A stretch of 64,000 nucleotides of DNA from Glandiceps talaboti (Eukaryota > Hemichordata > Enteropneusta > Spengelidae). Within the stretch, counting starts at the first letter, position 1; each line of letters starts with the position of its first letter. Shown here in pieces: positions 53,458-64,000 of this stretch. A program made the position numbers and the translations under genes. The notes below the pieces were generated by a model that saw nothing but the letters and a program-made list of their open reading frames with translations, was not told the DNA's origin and made no database searches. Location of the stretch: the NCBI RefSeq assembly GCF_964340395.1, contig NC_135560.1:6042598-6106597 (forward strand). Direction: 5' to 3'.

Positions 53458-56400
53458 CAACATCATCTTATCCAGGATGTCGAATTCTCAGAGTCAGAGA
53501 GAGAAACGTTCTCTTAGGGATAAAATTCACTGCTTTTCCTATACACAGTCATGAATTTTGAGAACACTTGCCTTTTTGGAATTTGGATGGGGTCATCGTG
53601 TTCAAGTGTGGTAAACTTTGAAAACTAAACACCTACCATTTTCTTTGCAATAGTCTTTACTGCTTCTCGCCTCTTCATGGTGCAAATGTAAGATTTTTTG
53701 AAAACTTGGTTGAAGGGATCATTGTATGGTAAAATTGTGACGAAAAATGTATCAAAGTCCATGCGCTGTGATACTCTTTGACCATTTCCCTCTCCTTAGA
53801 CTAAAATTTAAAACACCTTCTGACAATCAGATAAGATCATTTTGTTGCAGTGAGTGTGGTAACTTTGCAGAGTTCAACACATGACACAAGGGAAGGAAGC
53901 AAAAAATACAGCCTGAAAGATTTTGTCAATCAAACAGAGCAGGAAGACTGGGCAAAGAAACAAATCACCTGATAACAAATTGACAGAATTTTTTATAACA
54001 ATCAAAAAATGAGTATCATATGGACTTTATCAAGTGTAATTTGCAAACAACAGGATATAGATGTCTGACATAAAAATCATATCAGCAGTAAAAAAATGTT
54101 AGTAGATATGTTTGTCTCTGATCTCTAGTTGAACCACAGGTTGGAAACATCAACCAGGGGATAAGAAAACTATGATGAAGGTTGTTCCTGTCGAGATACG
54201 CACTGAAAACAAACAGTCTATTTCCGACACCATCACATGCTTAATTACACAATTAGATGCATGCTGGTTTGTTGTCTTACCCAGACGCTTTTAATAATGG
54301 CCAACCACAAGAGACTAGTATCCATATATAGTTATGGTATACCTGCTTCATTTCGGTATGTTTTATAAATAATCAACTAACAGCTACTGAACTTTAGCAC
54401 AAACTGGACCAGCCTGTTAAATTTCTCATCATCCCTCAGTTTCCCTGCACTAATCACCTGCCTAATTTTCTATCAAAGTCGATACATTTCCTGTTTCCTT
54501 TCATTCTCCAGATTCATCTAAAAACCAGCTACTGTACACTTCAAGTAAACACAATGCATCATCTGTCTTCATATGGCTTACTATTGTTTCTGAAGTCTCC
54601 ACCAAAAATGAAAATAATAACCCGATTAAAACTTCAGTCATATATTTTTGGGTTCCATTACAATGCATCTGTACTACGTTATCAGCACATGGAAGTGCAC
54701 TCTTTTTGGGACAAGACGTTGATGACCATATCAAGTTCAAAGTGAGCACAGAATACAATGCATACTATGAATATAACTTCTACCCTTGTAGTCAGATTTA
54801 CCCAAATGAAACTATTTCAGCTAAAATTTTCTATCCACCTCCACTGGTTTAACAACAACATTATAAATTTTGGTCATTTGTAGATCCATTGTTTAGTAGT
54901 CTACATGTGTATGTGCTCTGGACTACTGCTAGATTTGAGCCATTCTTAAATGCAGTATAACATAACACATTTTCACTTTTTAGACATCTGTGAACACTTG
55001 AATGGATTAATACATTGAAAGTAACCTACAAGTAAAATGTGTGGACATACACCTCCACTTTCACAAATTGAAAGAGTACATTCTACTGCAGACACCTTGG
55101 GCATCTCCACTGAAAACAAAAGAGCCCTAACAAATTAATACTCTTTACCTCATTCCTAGGGTCATTTATATGTAAGTGCTTATCTTGTCTTGATGACGTT
55201 GTTTCTAATAAAGTGAGAGATATGCCTCCTGGCCAAAAACAACACAGTCACAAAATGAAAACATTATGTGTGCATATGATTACTGAAATCAATATACTAA
55301 CAGTTCACATTACATTTCGTTTCTCTAACTCCTTTCATGGAGTTGTTGTTATTTATGTAAACTCAGATGTTTTCCAGCAATACCTATTCACATACAGTGT
55401 TATTTTTGTGTAGGTACACCGTTTTTTTTTAATTACGATGGGAAGCATAGGTTTTTAATTAAAATGTTTGATGTCACCGATCATTACCTGTTTCTCCATA
55501 TGGCCACCAATCACAAAGAAAGATTCATTTGGACAGCAAAATTAATGTTTTTTATTTGTACATGTAGTTCCAGATTTGATGTCATAACACACTCATGTCT
55601 ACTAAATTGCACCTTCATTTACACCAAATGAAACATAATGTCTAATGATTTCAAAATGGCATTTACAGATAGATACAAATTTTTTGAAAACGTCTGACTG
55701 TAACCATGGTGATGATGCCTTGATGAAACAACATGTAGTTGTCAATCTCTTCAAATAGTTTGAAACCTTACAACAACCATAGACAATTATGGTCTAAAAC
55801 TAATACCCCTCACCATTTCCTGCAGGTTGTTAAGGGACCAAGCTTAGACTTAGATCTGATTTGTGGAAGGACAACGTTCGCATCAATCTTACGATTTCTT
55901 CTTTAGAAACTTTCTCTTTTGTTTGAGAGAGTAGAAAACACACCATGATATTGTCAATGAATATCAACTTGACAGACTAATTTGGCAAGATTTAAAGACC
56001 AGACTGTGAGAACCTTCTATGCTTGGGTGGTTATGGTTTTATTCCATCAAATAGCATTACTCCGCCTCTTTCAAGAGGGCACGTTTATTCTTTTCATTTT
56101 TTGTTGTAGCTTTTGTTGATGGGGAACCCTTAAAAGCCATCATAATTACGACTCCTGCCCTCCTCTGTTTGTGTAAGGTAAAAGTACTCACAAGAACAAA
56201 ACCTTGATGAGTATACACCATACTGTTTGGTAATTTCTGAAGTGAATGAAGTAATCTTTCAAGAACTACTGCTGTTTATTTCATCATTGTCACCACAGTT
56301 GTTAATTTAGTCAGACTTTGTAATCCACAGTAGTACACAGTAAAACAGCTGGGTAGATAAAGTTTACCTACAAGTGTCCCAGAATCACTTAGTGATTAAT

Positions 56401-57961
56401 AGTAGTTAGCCCTTGGTCTCTTTTGTGATCCTTGTCTGAGCAAGTCATCATTCTCAGTTTACATTTACTGGACAGTCACCCTTTGACCCCTAAATCCTAC
56501 CATACAACTTTCCCGTTGTTAGCTGCAGGGACGATTTCAAAAAGAAGTCGAGAAGGGACGACACCAGCAGATTGACCTTAGTATCAAATATCAGCATATG
56601 GATTTAACATTATATGGAGGATTCTGACAAACAGCAGTCATTTCATCGTTAATATAAATCCGATATGATGATGAGAGAGGACTTGTGCTAGTAAATTAAT
56701 ATGAATGTGTTTTATGCTTCATTCATCTCAAGCACAAAATTGGCTGAAACGCAATAAGCTTCTTATTCCCTGATTTTAAATTAGATGTATCAGGTTAAGC
56801 CAAGTCCTGCAAAACTTAATACAAAACAGCCAATTCATGGTTCTCTATTGTAATGGTATACTCATATTATCATGTGTTATTGCAGGCTGGAGAAAGGGTT
56901 AAATCTACCAAAGTTCCCCAGGCTGATTATGGTTATTACTTCATAAGTTCCCTTTCGTGTACATTGTAGGTTCTATACTTTACCAAATTACCAGACTGTG
57001 CTAAACATATGTGGTAGACTATGTTTTTATGTATGTGAATATCAACCAGAGTTCTTACATTTCTTGCTAGGGTTCCCCCCACCAAAACTGCAATACACGA
57101 TAAAAAAAAATCTATACAAGCTTTATCTGAGATTTCCCTTTTCTGTTACCAGAGAAACTGAATTTTAGGGGGAAAAAATGGAAGACATAAATTTTGCAGT
57201 TTCATTTGACTTCAAGAATTCCAAAAACAGACAAAAATGATAATTTTTTTCCGACACCAGCTAATGAATCACTGCTAGTAATAGAGTTGTAAATTGAGAC
57301 AAGCCCACCACACAGTGAGATGACTGATAACAACACATCATTCTATATTTACTGGATAACACAATAGCATACACTCATTACACTTTTATATTTCTAGTAT
57401 TTATCACTATAATATATATACCAGTGAGAATGAACAAATCTACACCACCCAACTTGACACAACAATAGAAAGGGATTCAGGACACCTACTGCTAAGTCAC
57501 TCAGATGTAGAGATCTACAATGTGACTAGTACCTGTATGGTGCATCTGTATTGTAAAATACCAGTATGTCTGTGTCATTTTATACCAGCTATACAAAATT
57601 TACTTCACTCTGTATTTCACCGTGGGAGTCTGTACCACATTATGGTGCAAAGTATAGGAATGTACACAAATTTTACCAAATGTCCTCTATTCAGTAAATA
57701 AGTAAACGTGGAAATTTTAGCTAAACACTTATTTTCGCTTATTTCACTAGAAAACAAAAACATGAAAATAAGCAGTGACTAAAATGCCTTCATGTACATG
57801 AACACACAATGTACCAATCTGGTCATTACATTAATACAAATTATTATTCACAAACCAGCTGAGTACTATAAAAATGCAAAAAATTTGAGTGGTGAAAATA
57901 TCTAGGTTTACAAATTACAGTATCTACCCCGAGTTCCCCATCTGCACAAAGTGAGTTACAA

Positions 57962-58100
<139 letters not shown>

Positions 58101-59721
58101 AGTGTATATCTTCAGTTGCCTAGGTGTTTTAGAGAAAATCTAGCACATTATGGTACAAGATAAGGAAATATAGACTAGTTTTCACCAGATTTCTCTCATC
58201 TGTTATCAGTATCCTATTCAAAATTACTGCATGTTTGATTTTAATCTTGATTGTTTGGGCTCAGTGAAAAGTTGATAAAATCTGCACAGTTCCCTACATG
58301 TCTAACTTGTCCAAAGCATAACAAAATGGACTGTAGATTATGTATATTTTTTCCTACTTTTTAAAAATTCCTCACTGAATGTCAAACTCATTTTTATAAC
58401 AGGAATTATCTCAAATTTTTTTTATCAAAATGTTCGTCTAACAGTAATTAGCTCAACTTCTAGCTTGACCCAATCATATTCCATGTTTTTCTTTTCATTT
58501 CCTCAAATTTTTTCTTTCAATTTTAGAGGAAGTAGGCTGTTGGCATTGATATTGATAGTATCAATACTATTACAGCAGGTAATATAAAACATAAACAGCT
58601 GAAATGAAAATAAACAGAGAGAAAATTTCCAGACATATTTCTCCGGAAATCATCTCACATGGCCCAGCCATGCATGGCACCTTGATAAAACACAGCAGAC
58701 TGATAAACCATATGAACTAGCAGTCACCATCACCAACATCAACAAATTAATCTGTAATTTGCACCAGCCTGTTGGTGCATGAAACCATACCGACAAAGTC
58801 CTTGAAACTGTAACAAGTGGCCTTTTCTTTTATCAACAATAACTGCTGAGAAATAAATGCATTTATAAACACAATTCAGTTTAATCCTCTACAGGATACA
58901 TGACGATTGGTCTAGTCTTATCTTTCTGCTCCAGAAATTACACCTGGGAAAACAAAAATAAACAAAAAATTTGGAAAAAAACCAAACATGCATACCTGTC
59001 CTTGGTAGATGATATCTTTGCATAACAGTTCCAATTTTCAAATCAGACGTCAGACAGCCAGAGGTGGCTCCCTACACAGAAGTAACTGACCTGTAACAGG
59101 AAAACAAAGAAACCATGAAAGTAACCCACAGGGGACCATACAATCATATACTGTTACTACATGGACTTTCTGCTCAAAAATTAATGAAAAGTAATCAAAC
59201 ACAAAATTTGCTGGATGAGTGATGCCAATGACCTTTCGCATCCAGCTGTCGTACATACGTATCAGTAACAGCGTACATGCACAAAGTCAACGTTTTTCAA
59301 CAGGTTTCTGGATTTCAGTTTAGTCAGGTTGTACTTCCATATACAACAGTCGCATCAGGAACAGGCAACTTGTATCAACTGTTTGTGTTTGCCTAATACA
59401 AGTATAAACAATGTACTAGCATGATGAGTAACCCTCGACTCATATACATTATTATTATTCATTCATCATTTTGCATATTCATGGCTGTTTTCCTGATTCA
59501 TACATATTAATGTACGGATCATTTTTTAAAAATAGACCAAGACTATTATCTAATTTTACATCAGATAAGATCACTCCTGAATTACATTCATTGATACCCT
59601 CACCAAACCCTGTATCACTTAGTGAAACACTAACATTTTGTTTTATGACTACATTAAAATTTTTGATGCATTGATTTATGTGCCATGAATCTAGCCAATA
59701 TTACATTTGGACAATAATAAT

Positions 59722-59742
59722 GGGGGGGGGGGGGGGGGGGGG
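59722..59742 (+). repeat. Poly(G) run
   Basis: About 21 consecutive Gs, 16 bases left of the inverted-repeat element at 59759. Confidence 0.85.
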
Positions 59743-59758
59743 CATATACTGATTTTTA

Positions 59759-60083
59759 AAGTGGCCATATGGATAAGGATTCATTGTGGATTTTGGATTT
59801 ATAAAACAATTTTATCATTGTGTCCTACTTAAAAAATCGATGTGAAACAACATAGACCACGTCTGTGTTTGTAACGTCACACAGTGCAAAAAGCTACAAA
59901 CGTGTAACAAGTTGTTATACTGTACATACAATAACAAGCTTTTACACTATTTTTTAGATTTTTGCAAGGTATTGAATTACACACACACTTGGTCTATGTT
60001 GTTTCGGATTGAAACCATAATAAAATTGTTTTATAAATTAAAAATCCAAAATAAATAGCCAATCCTCATCCATATGGCCTCTT
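59759..60083. mobile_element. Inverted-repeat element (~325 bp) with TA flanks, mariner-type MITE
   Basis: The arms of about 105-115 bp are inverted copies: left AAGTGGCCATATGGATAAGG .. TTTATAAAACAATTTTAT .. GAAACAACATAGACCA. The right end reads the same in reverse complement, starting AAGAGGCCATATGGATGAGG. TA lies directly outside both ends (59757-59758 and 60084-60085), as expected for Tc1/mariner-like insertion at TA. The ~100-bp centre has no coding capacity. The arms are about 80% alike by eye, so the insertion is not recent. Confidence 0.8.
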
Positions 60084-61515
60084 TATGACTAAAATGAATG
60101 CCGACCCACGTCAATTTATGACGTTTGTTATTATAATAGATCATGAAAATATCAAAATTAGCTGATTTATCATGCAAAACAAATCCTGTATATGAGTAAT
60201 CAGTCCATTCATTACTGATACGATGCAAAAATACAGTGTCATCTCACTACAAGCAGCAGCTGATCAATGATAATGTATACCATTGTGTGCAATCATCCCT
60301 TTTACATGTCATCTTGTATGGTAATCATCTTATTAACATACGCAAGACATGTCCGTTAGTAGTGCCTTATACAATCTCAATACTAGAAATCACTACATAT
60401 CTAAATGAACCAATCTATTACCGTATGCAGTCCATCATCACCTTATCTAGGTACTCATGCAGCACATTTGCTTTAGATGACAATCTCATAAAGTATGCAC
60501 ATGTAACTTAGAAGAAACTCATAGATATGGTAATTATCTCATTAAATATGCAATGTATTGATAAATGTCAATAACCTCATAAAGTATGCACTAGAAGTGA
60601 AAAGATATGGTAATTAGCCACTTCATTATGTAGTCCACATTACCAGATATGATGCATGTATTATTTACTGTGCAACATAAACTATACCCTTATCCAATGA
60701 CTTCAGAAAACCCTCCAAGCAATCACTAGCAATTCCAATCTTAGTGGTGGGCTGATTGCTACATGCCCTTCAACCAGGGACGTATGTAATTTAAGTTCTA
60801 CAATGTCACAAGGTCTTCCAATGACATCTTCATGTGTTCCATTTTCTCCTTCATCTTACCCAAAAGCTGAATGGTAGGGGAGGTATGCATTACTTTGACA
60901 ATGTCATACAGGGTGCAGCATAGGCATGTTTGTGAGTTTTATTTTACCCCAAAGTTGAATGATAAAGGAGGGCATTCTTTTAACTCATGACTAAATGTCA
61001 AGAATGAAACACAAATATTTTCAGAGTGGCACGAGTATTTGATGTCTATATTTCTATGCTGTCAACTTTTGAAAGATTGTATCCAAGTTTGCCTTTAAAA
61101 TCCTGTTCTTTCCCAACTTGTAGTTTACTAAAGTACAAAATACTGGTAGTAGAAAGGGGATTTTAATGCTGCTATGTGTATGGGATGAGGCAAGAGGAGT
61201 GATGCACCAAGCATACATAGCATTACCTTCAGAATTGATATGTAGAGACCTGGCATTTACATTACACACAATTGTAATGTTATCTCTATTGACTACCTGT
61301 ACTTTTAATATCTGGAAAACGGGAGGATACCGAAATAGGAATGGATCAATATTCCTATATTGTCCTGAATCCATGTCTCACCTCACTGTAGTAAGCGAAT
61401 CCTTGTAAATCTCTAACAGATAAATCAACACAACCTGAAATAACCCCTGATAATACAGTTCGTTATCACACACATACATTACATGTACTATTCTGTACCA
61501 CCCTTAGTCTTGTTT

Positions 61516-61624
61516 AATAGCCAAGAGATTTGGCTATCTCATAGTATTTGGCTTGACAATGTAAATTTGCCAGAACACAAGCCATGTATGTATGTAGAGT
61601 CAGATAGCCAAGTCTCTAGTCTAG
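61516..61624. mobile_element. Diverged copy of the 88-bp MITE family
   Basis: The order ATAGCCAAGAGATTTGGCTA, TTGGCTTGACAA, CCAGAACACAAGCC, then GTCAGATAGCCAAGTCTCTA matches the complete element at 61809-61896. Part of the middle appears in the opposite order (ccagaacacaagcc versus ggctttgtgttctgg). It has weaker ends and no clear target duplication. Confidence 0.6.
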
Positions 61625-61808
61625 GTTTCACAAATATAACCACAATACTAGGCCACTTTAAGTTGACAAATTCATCACTCCATGTATATCCACTATTATG
61701 TAAGCCAAATGAATGCACCACTCATATAATTTGAACTCAAGACTCCAGCACTGTTACTCTACACCTACAAAGTTTAAACCCTATACCGTGTAGTCTCTGC
61801 TATGATTT

Positions 61809-61896
61809 CATAGCCCAGAGATTAACAGTTATCTGGCTTGACAAACTGGCTTTGTGTTCTGGTGAAAGATTCAGATAGCCAAATCTCTGGGCTATG
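61809..61896. mobile_element. 88-bp MITE with 15-bp perfect TIRs and GATTT target duplication
   Basis: The element starts CATAGCCCAGAGATT and ends AATCTCTGGGCTATG, a perfect 15-bp inverted repeat. GATTT lies directly on both sides (61804-61808 and 61897-61901). Subterminal ATCTGGCTTGACAAACTGGC and GATTCAGATAGCC also pair in part, so the whole unit can fold. It has no coding capacity. The transposase superfamily is not identified. Confidence 0.82.
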
Positions 61897-64000
61897 GATT
61901 TCATGAAGTTCCCTTTTAATATCTTCAAGTAGATAGGGCACTTCAGTCAAATTTCTCTCACAGTATTGGTTCCGACTATTAAAGCAAACAACAATGATGC
62001 TAAACTTTAGAACTGCAATATAAATACTGAGCCATTTTCAGCTTGTCTGAAGTGACTTAAGATTTGACAAGTGCTCATCTCCAGATACCACCATATACGT
62101 GTATACATTCTTACATGATGTCCATGCCTTGAAGTTCACTTCGGTATATGAACCTATGCATTCAATTCATTTTAAAAAGAGCACCATACAAGTAAAAAAT
62201 ATTGGCAAACTACAAGTAATCACCTCATAGTATCTATCTTATACTCCTGTTAAAGGGGCACGTTTTAATGCCGGGTCATCCCATTAGTATTATTTTAATA
62301 CCGATTACACCATAGCTCATCTTTTGCTCTGACAAAAACCTGTATTCCATTCCTCAATTTCAGTCCTAATGTGAAGTGGATGTTTAACTTGGCAACCATC
62401 ATACTGAAATCCATGGCAACCATCATATGAAAATCCATTACGTACATCCATTGGCTAAATAAAGCATCTAGAGACTATCGGAGACTTTGAATCACGGATA
62501 GCCTCTAGACTAACTACATAACAAGTCCAATAATTGCATAACAGGACATCATTACAGGCAAATTACAGAGTAATCTTGAAGAAAATATCAAATTGTTACA
62601 CTCACAAGATTATCTAAGACTCTCTATGCCTACTCTTAGTTATGCTAATAAAACGATATGCACATGTATGCTATAGGTTAATATGGTGTGTATTATTTTT
62701 TTCATTACTTTATCTTTGATGGATTCGGAACTTGCCTGTCATGGAGAGTAGAAAATGAAAGCTGTCAACCATCCTTTGTACAGAAAGCTAAATTTGCTCA
62801 TAAAACCTTTTTCCTCGGACAAAATATTTATAGGATTACGAAAATGAGAACAGACAGAACTAAAGGTGTTGATTTTTCTGAAACCTCAGTAAATTATTTT
62901 CAACTTTTTGGATCAGAAAATGAGGGATCTCCCTGAAAGGAAATGTGAATATCTCAATTCTACACAACCATGTATAAAGTTCACTAGAAGTGACTTCCTG
63001 GCTATCCATTCAACTGTTACTAAACCTCTCCTATTTTGTACAGTAATAATCCAAAAAAAACAACTGGTGAATCTTTGAAAACACTTTCAGAAACTAAATC
63101 CACTTGGCACTGTAAGACACAACAAACAGCATGGTCAACAATGACGTGAGGAGTTCATTATCTTTTTTGTTGGTTACCATGGAGATCAAGATCAGCTCTG
63201 GATTACAAGCCCAAATAGCAGTACATAAAGAATTAACACTGTAATCTGCTATGGAAGAAATATTTCTTAGGATAAACATTTCCGGGAATGAAAGTGAAAA
63301 AAATGTTAAGTACAACAACAAGCTATCTCACAAAGATAAGAAGTTATGTAGATGACAACAAAATTTCAGAAATACTTTTGTCAGTTTTCCGACAAAACCT
63401 TTGCTATTTGACAATTTTGTGAAAACTTGGGCGCAATTTGTAACGTATACAACTAAAATTTAGTAAAAATATGACTGGGCAGAGTTTCAAAAACTTGAAC
63501 CACTAATGAGTTACAAACAAGGGCCATCTATTAGCTTAGTTGATTTTGTAAAAACCCAGTAATTTTCTACAAGCTTTGTAACTGAATATCTCCTCTACCA
63601 AGCTCTGTTTACTTGCATGACTTGTGGAATCTTTTGTTTTAAGAAAGTTACTTAATCAAATACACTCATTAAAAGTCTCTCCAGAGGAATGAACATCAAT
63701 AACACCTTCTGAATACCCAAACCAATCTATTTGTCATGGTGCATTTATTTAGTCTTCTTGTCTGAACAAAAGGGGTCCATTTTACCCCCAGGCTCCCATT
63801 TCTTTGCTGTACCCTTATTTGAATTTCCTGATGAGTGTTCATTGTTCTACAGTTTCAATACACTTTCCACACATCACAGTAAATGTATCAACATCTTGCA
63901 GCATTACTGGCCATAAGCTAAAAAACACCAGTAAGCATTTTCACTATCCATGTGTAGTACAGTACAAAATACTACTGACAAGGATAGAGGCCTTCCTACA

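Overview
This is a stretch of animal nuclear genome: AT-rich, with intron-split coding, GT..AG splice sites, tRNA-derived SINEs, non-autonomous DNA transposons and many long microsatellites. The frequent 'acatgta' words, the SINE types and an invertebrate-like semaphorin suggest a marine invertebrate (deuterostome or lophotrochozoan). The sequence alone does not fix the phylum, and nothing bacterial or viral was seen.

The one gene I can support is a semaphorin on the minus strand at the left end (15069 down to 1278, open at its 3' side). Fifteen coding exons were assembled from splice sites, reading phase and family motifs. They encode about 666 residues in this order: signal peptide, complete Sema domain, PSI domain, then a Ser/Thr/Pro-rich stalk that includes a short hydrophobic segment. 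All 14 junctions keep the frame. The last exon seen ends in phase 1 with no stop codon, so the remaining exons lie beyond the left edge. Sequence features such as the KEQET, PEPRPGSC and DPYCGW motifs, and the absence of thrombospondin repeats directly after PSI, fit a class 1/6-like membrane semaphorin. Class assignment is inference. Semaphorins are extracellular guidance ligands that bind plexins through the Sema beta-propeller.

The gene's introns carry a CCATGG-containing minisatellite with large internal (CA)n expansions (5.3-5.9 kb), (TA)n/(TG)n (8.46-8.61 kb), a 34-bp tandem repeat and a SINE (12.4-12.7 kb). From 15.07 to 64 kb I see no convincing coding exon. This is either a long first intron within the 5' UTR of the semaphorin gene or intergenic DNA, and the two cannot be separated without transcript data.

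The noncoding 49 kb holds a SINE with a probable Deu-type core (22.34-22.71 kb), a hAT-like MITE (36.18-36.35 kb), a TA-flanked inverted-repeat element (59.76-60.08 kb), an 88-bp MITE with a 5-bp target duplication and dispersed relatives (61.8, 61.5 and 27.8 kb), and a foldback (27.97-28.07 kb). It also holds a four-copy ~190-bp tandem array (38.5-39.3 kb), long (CT)n and (TA)n tracts, and exact AGGTCA direct-repeat motifs of the nuclear-receptor DR1 type. A few open frames remain unexplained and are given low confidence. I found no clear evidence of an entirely new biological system. The most interesting points are the phase-1 stalk exon series of the semaphorin and the small set of structured repeat families.
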